Positions 1 through 7,028 of a stretch of 7,028 bases of DNA are shown piece by piece. The position numbers and the translations under genes were made by a program. The notes beneath the pieces were generated by a model. That model saw only the letters and a program-made list of their open reading frames with translations. It was not told where the DNA came from and did not search any database. This DNA comes from Caldifarciminota bacterium (GTDB taxonomy: Bacteria > Hydrothermota > Hydrothermia > S141-80): assembly GCA_015490255.1 (NCBI GenBank), contig WFYF01000046.1, positions 1-7,028 of the forward strand, written 5' to 3'. The number at the start of each line of letters is the position of its first letter. The first letter of the stretch is position 1.

Positions 1-1626
1 CTCCAGGAGGTGTTTCTCTCCCTTTCCGACACCCTTGTCCGCCGGGGGGACCTGGAAGCCCGGGCGGTGCCCGGTGGGGTGGATCTGTTTGCCGCGGACA
101 CCCTGTGCGAGGCGTATGCGCTTCCCGACCTCTCCCTCTGGCTGACACGGGGAGATCTCCCCTTCCGCACGGGCACCCTTTCGGGTCAGGAAGTGTTCTG
201 CGTCCGGAATGGCGTCGGAGAGGCAACGGAGACCCTCACGGTGCTTTCCGGCCCACCGGTCCGTCCCCCCTATCCGATCTTTCAGCCGGAGTTTCTGGTG
301 ACCCAGACCGGTCCGGTTCCCGGGCGGTTTCGGGATTCCGCTTTCATGGAAGTCGCGCTGGTGGGACAGGACGGCCGGATCCACATTCTGGATCCCCTTT
401 CGGGAGAGGTTCGCCTCACGGTTCCCCCCGAAAGCCCCACCGCGGAGGTGTTCCGGGATGCGGTCCGGGCAGACCTGGACGGGAACGGCCAGGAAGATCT
501 GGTGTTTGTCCAGCGGGGACCGGCGGGATTCCGGGGGCTGCTGAACGGTGCGCCGTTCTTCGTTCCCACGCCGGTGCGGGTGGATTTTACGCCCATGGGG
601 TTTGACCTGGATCGGGACGGAGCGGACGAAGTGTACGCCGTTGCAGGTCCTGCTCTTCTGCGCCTGCGGGGGGCCGGGGGCCTGCGGGTGGACACCGTGG
701 CTCTCCTCCCTTCCGGTGCCTGGAGCACCCGTCCGGTGCTGGCTCCGGGAGACACCGCCATCCTGGCCGGCATGGCTTCCGGAAGCTTTTTCGCCCTTCT
801 CCGGGTGGTGGAGGGACAGACGGAAACGCTGGCCACAGTGCCTGCCCGCATTCAGGATCTTGCGGTGGGGGATGTGGCCGTTTCTCCGGGGCTGGAGATC
901 GTTGCGGTTTCGTCCGACTCGGTGTGGACTTTCTCGGACACCGCACGGCTCTCCGCCTTTCCCGTGACACCGCGTGCTCCGGATCCGGCCCTGGTGGACG
1001 TGGACGGGGACGGGTTTCTGGACGTGGTGCTGAAGGTGCAGGATTCCACGGGCAGCCGCTATTACGTTGCGGCCTTCCGTCCAGACGGCACCCCGGTGTT
1101 TCGCTCCCCCGAATTCTGGGAGAAGGGCCTCTCCTTTCCCACCCCTCTCGCAGGGTGTTCGGGACGCATCGTGTATGGCAACCGGGGAGATCACCTGTAC
1201 CTCTGGGGGGGCGAACCTGGTGTGGTGTTTCTCGGGCACAAACTGGGAGGAGGCGTGTTCCTCTCCACCACCGGAGCCCTCTGGGTGGCCTCCTTCCTGG
1301 GCCCGCTGTGGGTGCTGGAGACAGACATCTCGTGCGGGGAACGGGAATGGCGCACCGCCTATCATGACCTTTACCGTACGGCCAACGCCAGCGTGGGAAA
1401 TATCCCGGTTTCCCGGAGAGAAGGACCTCCGGTGACCCTGCTGGATGGGCTTCCCGGTGTGCTCCGGGCTTCCCGGACGCCGGTGCTGGTTGTGCCGGGG
1501 CTTCGTCTCTACGATCCCTCAGGAAGGCTTCTCGGTGAGGGGCGAATTTCTCTCCGGGGTCTTCCGCCGGGGCTGTATTTTTTCTCCCGTTCCGGAGCAC
1601 GGCGCAAGGTGGTGATCCTCCCATGA
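1..1626 (+). CDS. Beta-propeller surface/secreted protein with C-terminal type IX sorting domain, 5' partial
   Basis: The frame is open from the first base, and no plausible start or signal peptide is seen, so the N-terminus lies upstream of the window. A GTG at position 10 exists, but it follows directly on an AGGAG with no spacing. Numbering residues from that GTG, about 538 are visible. Asp-rich calcium-loop motifs typical of FG-GAP/VCBS repeats recur: [12 protein letters not shown] (155-166), [12 protein letters not shown] (199-210) and [12 protein letters not shown] (329-340). These suggest an integrin-like beta-propeller. The segment [14 protein letters not shown] (446-459) resembles a motif I recall following such propellers in secreted proteins. 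The last 42 or so residues ([11 protein letters not shown], then GLPPGLYFF, then RKVVIL at the end) match the pattern of the type IX secretion (Por) C-terminal sorting domain. The protein is therefore probably exported and anchored at the cell surface. Its ligand or enzymatic activity is not recognisable. Its stop codon overlaps the prfA start. Confidence 0.8.
   Translation, partial: LQEVFLSLSDTLVRRGDLEARAVPGGVDLFAADTLCEAYALPDLSLWLTRGDLPFRTGTLSGQEVFCVRNGVGEATETLTVLSGPPVRPPYPIFQPEFLVTQTGPVPGRFRDSAFMEVALVGQDGRIHILDPLSGEVRLTVPPESPTAEVFRDAVRADLDGNGQEDLVFVQRGPAGFRGLLNGAPFFVPTPVRVDFTPMGFDLDRDGADEVYAVAGPALLRLRGAGGLRVDTVALLPSGAWSTRPVLAPGDTAILAGMASGSFFALLRVVEGQTETLATVPARIQDLAVGDVAVSPGLEIVAVSSDSVWTFSDTARLSAFPVTPRAPDPALVDVDGDGFLDVVLKVQDSTGSRYYVAAFRPDGTPVFRSPEFWEKGLSFPTPLAGCSGRIVYGNRGDHLYLWGGEPGVVFLGHKLGGGVFLSTTGALWVASFLGPLWVLETDISCGEREWRTAYHDLYRTANASVGNIPVSRREGPPVTLLDGLPGVLRASRTPVLVVPGLRLYDPSGRLLGEGRISLRGLPPGLYFFSRSGARRKVVILP
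1606..1617 (+). promoter_or_regulatory. Extended Shine-Dalgarno of prfA inside the upstream gene
   Basis: The 12 bases AAGGTGGTGATC match 11 of 12 positions of AAGGAGGTGATC, the complement of the usual bacterial 16S rRNA 3' end. They end 5 bases before the ATG at 1623. The site lies within the last codons (Lys-Val-Val-Ile) of the upstream sorting domain, and it supports 1623 as the prfA start. Confidence 0.6.
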
Positions 1627-2747
1627 CCGATCGGCTGGAGGACCTTTACCGGGAAATCGTGGAGCGGGCTGCTTCTCTGGAGGCGGCCCTTTCCCGTCCG
1701 GAGGTGCTGGCTGACCGGGAGAAATACGAGGAGACGCTCCGGTTCTATCGGGAATGGAAAGAGCCTGCCGAAGCGGCCCGGAGGTATTTTGCGGTGAAGG
1801 AGGATCTTGCGGAAGCTCGCCGGCTCCTTCAGGAGGAGCGGGACAGCGCCATGCGGGCGTTTCTCAAAGAAGAAGTTGCGCGCCTGGAAGAGGAGATCCA
1901 GCGGCTGCGCCTCCAGATCCGCCGGGCGTTGTTGCCCCGGGACCCTGCATGGGATCGCAACGCCGTTGTGGAGATCCGTGCCGGAGCAGGGGGAGAAGAG
2001 GCCGCCCTGTTTGCGGGCGATCTTCTGCGGATGTATCTGCGGTTTGCCGAACGGCACGGTTTCCGGGCCACGGTCACCGAACTTCAGCCGAGCGATCTCG
2101 GCGGGGTGAAACGGGCGGTATTGCTTGTGGAGGGGCAGGGTGCGTATGGGCTTCTCCGGTATGAGTCCGGCGTCCACCGGGTCCAGCGGGTGCCGGTGAC
2201 CGAGAGCGGAGGGCGCATCCACACGTCCACGGCCAGCGTGGTGGTGCTGCCGGAAGCCGAGGAGGTGGACGTGGAGATCCGTCCCGAGGATCTGCGGGTG
2301 GAGACCTTCCGCTCCAGCGGACCCGGCGGACAGCACATGCAGAAAAACGAAACCGCCGTGCGGATCACCCACGTTCCCACGGGCATTGTGGTGGTCTGTC
2401 AGGATGAACGATCTCAATATCAGAACCGGCTCAAAGCTCTCCGGATCCTTCGCGCCCGCCTGTATGAGCGGGAGCGGGAAAGGAAGGCCCGGGAAGCCAG
2501 AGAACTTCGCATGCAGAGCATCGGGACAGGGGACAGAAGCGAGAAAATCCGCACCTACAACTTCCCCCAGAACCGGGTGACGGACCACCGTATTCACCTG
2601 ACCCTGTATCGCCTGGAGGAGATCCTGGACGGAGATCTGGACGAACTCCTTGATGCTCTCCGGGAGGAGGATGAACGCCGACGCCTTGAGCATCTGGAAA
2701 AGGCTGGCGCGAAGGCTCTCCGGGCGCGTCTGGGCCCCCGAGGATGA
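1623..2747 (+). CDS. prfA: Peptide chain release factor 1 (RF1)
   Basis: RF1 ends translation in the cytoplasm: it reads UAA and UAG in the ribosomal A site and triggers hydrolysis of peptidyl-tRNA. The 374-residue product is slightly longer than the usual 355-360. It has an N-terminal helical domain (about 1-110, rich in Glu/Arg/Leu), then the conserved segment [14 protein letters not shown] (117-130). The stop-codon recognition tripeptide PVT (191-193, in [18 protein letters not shown]) is of the RF1 PxT type and not the SPF type of RF2. The catalytic GGQ is at 235-237 ([20 protein letters not shown]), followed by [10 protein letters not shown] and the C-terminal [20 protein letters not shown] (303-322). 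The start is supported by a near-perfect Shine-Dalgarno 5 bases upstream and by the 4-base ATGA overlap with the preceding gene. The charged C-terminal tail of about 25 residues is encoded where the gene overlaps prmC. Confidence 0.97.
   Translation: MTDRLEDLYREIVERAASLEAALSRPEVLADREKYEETLRFYREWKEPAEAARRYFAVKEDLAEARRLLQEERDSAMRAFLKEEVARLEEEIQRLRLQIRRALLPRDPAWDRNAVVEIRAGAGGEEAALFAGDLLRMYLRFAERHGFRATVTELQPSDLGGVKRAVLLVEGQGAYGLLRYESGVHRVQRVPVTESGGRIHTSTASVVVLPEAEEVDVEIRPEDLRVETFRSSGPGGQHMQKNETAVRITHVPTGIVVVCQDERSQYQNRLKALRILRARLYERERERKAREARELRMQSIGTGDRSEKIRTYNFPQNRVTDHRIHLTLYRLEEILDGDLDELLDALREEDERRRLEHLEKAGAKALRARLGPRG
2663..2670 (+). promoter_or_regulatory. Shine-Dalgarno-like run before the chosen prmC start
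   Basis: GGAGGAGG directly abuts the ATG at 2671. The first GGAG leaves 4 bases of spacing, which is short but workable. Alternative in-frame starts at 2650 (TTG) and 2653 (ATG) lack a purine run at normal distance, so 2671 is preferred. The assignment is moderate. Confidence 0.45.
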
Positions 2748-3522
2748 GGCCGCCTGGATGATCCAGGCCCGCACCGGCCGCTCCGTATTCCGGCACCCCT
2801 TTCTTTCCCTTCACGCGGAGGATGTGCTCACCCTCCTCCACTGGACGGAGGGCCGAAAGCGAGGACATCCCCTGGGGTATCTCACGGGCAGGGCTTTTTT
2901 CTGGGGTCGTCCCCTGCGGGTGGTCCCGGGGGTTTTCATCCCCCGTCCGGAAAGCGAAGTGCTGGTGGCTGCCCTCCTGGAACGGACAGAAAACCGGGAC
3001 CTCCGGGTGCTGGATCTGGGAACCGGGAGCGGCGCTCTGCTCCTGGCTTTCCTGCTGGAGCGTCCCCGTGCGCGGGGACTGGGGGTGGATCGTTCGTCAA
3101 AGGCGCTGGAGATCGCCCGGGAAAACGCCCGACGGTGGAGACTTGCCGAACGGGTGAAATGGATTCAAACCGACGCGGCCCGGCTTCCCCTGCCGGATGC
3201 CAGCGTGGACGTTCTTCTGGCCAATCCCCCGTATGTTCCCGAAGGCTGGGAGAGCCCTGATCCGGCGGTTGGAGAAGAACCCCCGGAAGCCCTCTTCAGT
3301 CCCGGAGGGGTGGAGCATTTTCGCAAATGGTTGCGGGAAGGACTCCGGGTGCTCCGGCCGGGCGGCGTGGGAGGGATGGAATGCTCCTCCGTGGTGGCTG
3401 AACCGGTCCGTATCCTGATGAACAGCACAGGGGTGGCCTGGTCTTTTGTCCCGGACGCCTCCGGGGAGGTCCGGGGGGTGGTGTTTGTCAGAAGTCCCGG
3501 ATCTCCGGAACCCACTTCCTGA
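2671..3522 (+). CDS. prmC: Peptide chain release factor N5-glutamine methyltransferase
   Basis: PrmC (HemK) transfers a methyl group from S-adenosylmethionine to the side-chain amide of the GGQ glutamine in RF1 and RF2, which speeds peptide release. The 283-residue product has the family's N-terminal helical substrate-binding domain (about 1-65) and the linker [13 protein letters not shown] (67-79). The conserved IPRPESE (90-96) follows, then the SAM-binding motif [13 protein letters not shown] (113-125) and the catalytic NPPY (185-188, LLANPPYVP). Further on, [12 protein letters not shown] (202-213) corresponds to the usual E-P-x-x-AL segment. The C-terminal third is divergent: GMECSS (235-240) stands where most homologues have a Leu-Glu-Ile-Gly type strand. 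It overlaps prfA, which encodes its substrate, by 77 bases, so the two are very probably co-transcribed. The start could instead be 2653 or 2650, adding 6 or 7 residues. The last 35 bases overlap the convergent reverse gyrase gene. Confidence 0.93.
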   Translation: MNADALSIWKRLARRLSGRVWAPEDEAAWMIQARTGRSVFRHPFLSLHAEDVLTLLHWTEGRKRGHPLGYLTGRAFFWGRPLRVVPGVFIPRPESEVLVAALLERTENRDLRVLDLGTGSGALLLAFLLERPRARGLGVDRSSKALEIARENARRWRLAERVKWIQTDAARLPLPDASVDVLLANPPYVPEGWESPDPAVGEEPPEALFSPGGVEHFRKWLREGLRVLRPGGVGGMECSSVVAEPVRILMNSTGVAWSFVPDASGEVRGVVFVRSPGSPEPTS

Positions 3523-6500
3523 GTCCTTCCATCTCCTGAAGGACCTCCTGCAGAGACGCCTCTCCCCGTTCAATCCTGTCCATGGCCGCTTCCAGTTTGC
3601 GGGTGAGCGCCTCGCTCACCAGATCGGGATGGTGAGCCACGAGCCAGGCATACACCTCCCGGCCCCGGCGGGTGGGCCACAGATGGCCTCCCCGCTCCAC
3701 AACGTATTTCCTCGCAAGAAGCGTATCCACGATCACGGCGTAGGTTGAGGGTCTTCCCAGGCCTCTCCGTTTCATTTCAGCCACCAGTTCACCCTGGGTA
3801 TAGGGGCGGGCGCGGGGGACCATCCGGAGTTCCGCGTTCCGGACCGGCCCCCCCCGGAACAGGGGAGGCAGACCGGTGAGGCGATAAAATCCAGGCTCCA
3901 CAATCTTCACAGGGACTTCTTCCTCCACCCGGATCCCCCCTGCTTCCAGAACCACCCGTCCCATCCGTACGGTTGCCGCCTTCATCTGGGATGCCATGAA
4001 CGTGTCAAAAATCAGCCTGTACAGGCGCACCGCCCCATCGCCGTTCTGAAATTGCACGCTTCCAGAGAGGATTTGCTCCTGGAGATCTTCGGGGGGAAGG
4101 GGACGGGTGGGCCGAATGGCCTCGTGGGTGCCCTCTTCTCCCCACGCCCGGGGGGCGAAGGCCTCTTCGCCGAAGCGCTCCACGATATAGGGACGGGCCA
4201 CCTGGAATCGCCCGTGGGTGGACACGTGGGTGCTGTCCGTCCGGTGATAGGTGATCCATCCCTTTTCAAACATCTCCTGAAGGAGGGTCATGGTTTCCCG
4301 GGCCCCGAAGCCGAGCCGCCGGCCTGCCTCCACCAGCACCCGATCCGTGGTAAAGGGGGATGAGGGCGTGCGGACCGCCTCCTCCGCTTCCTGCAGGGTG
4401 AGGGTGTATTGCCCCTGCCGGAGGGCGTCCAGAAATCTCCGGGCCGCGGCAGGGTCGTCAAATCGCTTATAGAAAGGGAATCCCCCCACCGACCAGCGCA
4501 CTTCGGGAACGTTTTTCCGGGCTTCTTCCACCCGGGCAATGACCCAGCCCAGCACGGGGGTCTGCACCCGTCCCGCCGAAAGATGGGGATCGTTGAAGGC
4601 TTTCCAGAGAAGCCTGGAAAGGGTGAAACCCACCCAGCGATCCAGGATTCTGCGGGCCAGCTGGGCCTTCACCCGGTTGCGGTTCACCTCCCGCAAAGCG
4701 GCGAGGGCTTCCCGGAAAGCCCTCGGTGTGATCTCGTGAAACTCCGCCCGCCGGATGTTCGGCTGGAAGGGCCGCAGCCAGAGCGTCAGGTCATAGGCAA
4801 TCTTTTCCCCTTCCGCATCGGGGTCCGTGGCGATCACCACCTCGTTGACCTCAAAGGCCAGGCGACGCAGCCCGGTGAGAAGGTCCTTTTTGTCCTGGAG
4901 CCGGTCCGGACAGCGGCGCCGGATGTCTTCCAGTTCCGCGCCCTGTTCTCCCGTGTCGGGGCACCGTTTCAGCGTATCGTACACGGGAAGATAACCCTCC
5001 TCACCCCCGCGCCGCACGCCGAAAAAGCCCTCCGAATGAACCAGATCCGTCACATGCCCCAGAGATGCGGTGAAGATAAGGTGCCGACCTTCCGCGGGGA
5101 TCTCATACACCCGGGCGTCGTCCACCTGCCGGGACTGGGGTCGTCCAAAGAAAGACGCCAGCGTGCGCGCTTTCGTGGGAGATTCCACCACCACAAGGGT
5201 GGTGGTCAGACGAACTTCCCCTCCCCGTCCCTTCCGACTCTCGTCCAGATCTATCCGGACAGCCTCCAGGTCCACCTCCTGCAGGGGCAGGAAGTTCACC
5301 TCCTGGTTTATGAACTGAAGGCGGAGACGGCGTTCCAGACTGCGCATGGCCTTTTCGTGGGCATACAGCACCAGGGAAAATCCCCGGGTGAGGCGCCCCG
5401 CAAGGAGACGAGAGGTGCGACCGGTCGCCTGGATATAGGTGGCAGCGTCCCCAATCCAGGCCACCGGTTCACCCTCCTCCACGGAAAGGGCCACATCCGG
5501 CCGGGCTTCCAGGGCCTGCCGGAAACCGGGGGAGGCAAGATGCGACTGGACGAATTCGGCCGCCTCTTCCAGAAAAGTTTGGTGCCGTTCCACTTTCGGG
5601 CTTCCGAGAAGAGGGCGAAGGCGGTGAACATACTGGCGGGCCCGAAGACGCGCTTCACCCTCAAGCAGGGGCATCATCAGGAGAAGGAGGGCGAACAACC
5701 GCACAGGATGAGCCTCCACGGTCAGAGGAACCTTCCGGACAGGAGGCTCCAGGAACAGCGCATACCGCAGCACGTCGGGCATGTCCACCCCCCGCACCAG
5801 CGGGTTGTGGGGATGGGCCAGTCCCACCGCCAGGTCAAAGGGTTCCTCCCGCATCCGGGAGAAAAGCTCCGGGGCTTCCATCTCAGTATAGGAGAGAACG
5901 ACAAGGCCCTCCGCCCGCAAACGGGAAACCACATCGGCAACCTTTTCCCGCCCCAGAAGTTCCGAAACGAAGAGCAAACCGCCTTTGCCCAGGACCCGGA
6001 CGATCCGGGGAATCTTTTCAAGGGATTCAGAAAGTGTGGCGCGGACTTTCGCGTCCAGAACGTGACGGAGGGTGGAGGTAGCCTGCTGAACGTCAAAGCC
6101 GAGAAGACGCTCAAACATCCGCGCGGTGCGGGGATGGGGGCGGAGGGTGGCCGAGGACATCACCACCCGGATAGGGCGTTTCTTCCGCAGGTGTGCAAGA
6201 TGCTGAAGATCCCTTTCTGAAAGATGCGGCCGCAGGGCCAGCGCGCGGGCCCGGGCGGGGAAACCGAGCAGATCCATCAGGCGGTCTGCCCCCCGACCCC
6301 GCCGGAGAAATGCGTCCACATCATCAATCACCACAAGCCCGAACGGGAAGGTCCGGAGGTCTTCAAACCGCCGGTGGAAAAACTGCACCGTCCCCACCAG
6401 AACGTCAAAGGCCCCCTGCACGAAAGCTTCCCGAACGGCTTTCCGGGATTCATACAGCAGGACCGTACGCCGGGTCTGGAGATGCTCCTGAAAGGAAAGC

Positions 6501-6913
6501 AGCCGGTCCCGCACCTGTTCCCCCAGGAGACGGGTGGGGACGAGAAACAGCGTTTTTTCGGGGTGGAAAAGGGAGAGAAGAAGAAGCCAGGTGGTCTTGC
6601 CCATCCCCGGTGGGGCGGCGATGGCAAAGGACTGGCCCAGGAAAAACCGCCGGGTCCAGAGCTCCTGGATGGGCAGCAGGGGATGGCCTGTGGCCTGCAG
6701 GAATTGTTCCCGGAAGTGCTCCGTGCGGCGCAGGGCTTCACAGAAAGGCGCCATCTGCTGCGGGTTCGGGAGGTGCGGGCACAGGGCTTCGGGCTGGAAG
6801 GACTCCCGGGGAAGCACCGGAAGGCATTTCCGGCACACACCCCCCCGGGCGAGCCGCTCATCGGACACCGGGCCACCGCAGGCGGGACACGCCGAACGAT
6901 AGAGCACAAGCAT
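3488..6913 (-). CDS. rgy: Reverse gyrase (helicase-topoisomerase IA fusion)
   Basis: This enzyme introduces positive supercoils into DNA using ATP and is characteristic of hyperthermophiles. The 1141-residue product is of normal length. In order it has zinc finger 1 (C9-x2-C12, C27-x2-C30) and the SF2-type helicase module with Walker A APPGMGKTT (100-108). Walker B VVIDDVDAF (194-202) contains the DDVD typical of the family, followed by MSSATLRP (252-259) and TYIQATGRTSRL (492-503). Residues about 390-480 probably form the latch insertion. The topoisomerase IA half has TOPRIM motifs VVVESPTKARTL (574-585, Glu577) and ATDPDAEGEK (695-704, D697/D699/E701). Next come LSAGRVQTPVLGW (778-790) and the active-site tyrosine Y889 in ITYHRTDSTHVS. 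THEAIRPTRP (929-938) and MKRRGLGRPSTYAVIV (1047-1062) complete it. Zinc finger 2 is degenerate, with only C651 and C668. The ATG at 6913 was chosen because it just precedes zinc finger 1; an upstream in-frame ATG at 6982 lies inside the tRNA gene. No good Shine-Dalgarno is visible. Confidence 0.97.
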   Translation of the reverse strand: MLVLYRSACPACGGPVSDERLARGGVCRKCLPVLPRESFQPEALCPHLPNPQQMAPFCEALRRTEHFREQFLQATGHPLLPIQELWTRRFFLGQSFAIAAPPGMGKTTWLLLLSLFHPEKTLFLVPTRLLGEQVRDRLLSFQEHLQTRRTVLLYESRKAVREAFVQGAFDVLVGTVQFFHRRFEDLRTFPFGLVVIDDVDAFLRRGRGADRLMDLLGFPARARALALRPHLSERDLQHLAHLRKKRPIRVVMSSATLRPHPRTARMFERLLGFDVQQATSTLRHVLDAKVRATLSESLEKIPRIVRVLGKGGLLFVSELLGREKVADVVSRLRAEGLVVLSYTEMEAPELFSRMREEPFDLAVGLAHPHNPLVRGVDMPDVLRYALFLEPPVRKVPLTVEAHPVRLFALLLLMMPLLEGEARLRARQYVHRLRPLLGSPKVERHQTFLEEAAEFVQSHLASPGFRQALEARPDVALSVEEGEPVAWIGDAATYIQATGRTSRLLAGRLTRGFSLVLYAHEKAMRSLERRLRLQFINQEVNFLPLQEVDLEAVRIDLDESRKGRGGEVRLTTTLVVVESPTKARTLASFFGRPQSRQVDDARVYEIPAEGRHLIFTASLGHVTDLVHSEGFFGVRRGGEEGYLPVYDTLKRCPDTGEQGAELEDIRRRCPDRLQDKKDLLTGLRRLAFEVNEVVIATDPDAEGEKIAYDLTLWLRPFQPNIRRAEFHEITPRAFREALAALREVNRNRVKAQLARRILDRWVGFTLSRLLWKAFNDPHLSAGRVQTPVLGWVIARVEEARKNVPEVRWSVGGFPFYKRFDDPAAARRFLDALRQGQYTLTLQEAEEAVRTPSSPFTTDRVLVEAGRRLGFGARETMTLLQEMFEKGWITYHRTDSTHVSTHGRFQVARPYIVERFGEEAFAPRAWGEEGTHEAIRPTRPLPPEDLQEQILSGSVQFQNGDGAVRLYRLIFDTFMASQMKAATVRMGRVVLEAGGIRVEEEVPVKIVEPGFYRLTGLPPLFRGGPVRNAELRMVPRARPYTQGELVAEMKRRGLGRPSTYAVIVDTLLARKYVVERGGHLWPTRRGREVYAWLVAHHPDLVSEALTRKLEAAMDRIERGEASLQEVLQEMEGLRKWVPEIRDF

Positions 6914-6952
6914 GGGTGAAAGTGTATGGGGAAGGGGACGGACCTTCCTGCA
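6914..6952 (-). other. Spacer between tRNA-Asn and reverse gyrase
   Basis: This is the only non-coding stretch in the window, 39 bases. Read on the - strand it is C/T-rich towards the start codon. It lacks a purine-rich ribosome binding site within 15 bases of the ATG; the nearest GGAAGG lies about 30 bases upstream. A TACACT hexamer ends about 7 bases before the ATG. This could be a -10 element giving a leaderless transcript, but no -35 match accompanies it. No terminator hairpin with a T-run is seen, so read-through from the tRNA is possible. Confidence 0.5.
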
Positions 6953-7028
6953 TGGCGCCCCGGGCAGGACTCGAACCTGCAACCTACGGGTTAACAGCCC
7001 GCCGCTCTACCGATTGAGCTACCGGGGA
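6953..7028 (-). tRNA. tRNA-Asn (anticodon GTT)
   Basis: The reverse complement folds as a standard 76-base cloverleaf. The D arm is GCTC/GAGC. The anticodon arm is GCGGG/CCCGT with loop CTGTTAA (6997-6991) and anticodon GTT at 6995-6993. The variable loop is 5 bases. The T arm is GCAGG/CCTGC with loop TTCGAGT, the discriminator is G73, and the CCA end is encoded (6955-6953). GTT reads AAC and AAU, hence asparagine. Acceptor pairs 2-71 to 7-66 are all Watson-Crick, but U1 faces C72. The gene's first base is the last base of the window, so the 5' leader and promoter are not visible. Confidence 0.95.

Noticed and set aside
5..12. AGGAGGTG near the window start as a ribosome binding site for the first gene
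   Set aside because: The GTG start it would serve lies within the motif itself. The reading frame continues to the window edge, and a secreted protein should have a signal peptide, which is absent here, so the gene simply begins upstream.
1509..2774. 421-residue open frame on the - strand
   Set aside because: It is antisense to prfA, whose motifs are unambiguous. The composition is low in plausible protein signatures and no ribosome binding site supports it.
3451..3474. Imperfect hairpin (CCGGA/TCCGG and CCTC/GAGG arms with a 2-base bulge) as a terminator for the convergent genes
   Set aside because: No T-run follows on either strand, and it lies inside the prmC coding sequence where such GC-rich pairings arise by chance.
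4409..6220. 603-residue open frame on the + strand
   Set aside because: It lies entirely antisense to the reverse gyrase gene, has no recognisable domain, and is rich in Pro/Gly/Arg/His as expected from reading GC-rich coding DNA backwards.
6914..6982. Upstream in-frame ATG extending reverse gyrase by 23 residues
   Set aside because: The extension would begin inside the tRNA-Asn gene and add a non-conserved Pro/Arg-rich leader; the ATG at 6913 sits just before the first zinc finger as expected.
6193..7017. 274-residue + strand open frame running into the tRNA
   Set aside because: It is antisense to the N-terminal part of reverse gyrase and to the tRNA gene, with no family resemblance; it is a composition artefact.

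Overview
The window reads as a GC-rich chromosomal segment of a thermophilic or hyperthermophilic bacterium. Three things point that way: a full-length reverse gyrase, the enzyme most closely tied to life at very high temperature; a bacterial release factor 1 gene with its methyltransferase; and a tRNA gene with an encoded CCA end. The first gene ends in what looks like a type IX secretion (Por) C-terminal sorting domain. That suggests a lineage in or near the Bacteroidota/FCB and WOR-3/Hydrothermae-like assemblage, but this placement is inference only and no lineage can be fixed from the sequence alone.

Layout. On the + strand, 1-1626 is the 3' part of a gene for a beta-propeller (FG-GAP/VCBS-like) surface or secreted protein; its N-terminus lies outside the window. 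It overlaps by 4 bases (ATGA) with prfA (1623-2747, peptide chain release factor 1), which in turn overlaps prmC (2671-3522, the methyltransferase that modifies the GGQ glutamine of release factors). On the - strand, a tRNA-Asn(GTT) gene (7028-6953) is followed after 39 bases by the reverse gyrase gene (6913-3488). Its last 35 bases overlap, tail to tail, the end of prmC. Apart from the 39-base spacer there is no non-coding DNA.

How the genes work together. prfA and prmC are substrate and modifying enzyme of one termination pathway and are encoded as an overlapping pair. The upstream surface-protein gene has no obvious functional link, but its end carries the Shine-Dalgarno sequence of prfA, so their translation is probably coupled. 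The reverse gyrase is an independent unit, possibly transcribed with the tRNA ahead of it.

No new defence system, mobile element, CRISPR array or novel RNA was found. The points most worth checking are the half-lost second zinc finger of the reverse gyrase, the U1-C72 mismatch in the tRNA acceptor stem, and the unusually tight gene overlaps, including the convergent one.
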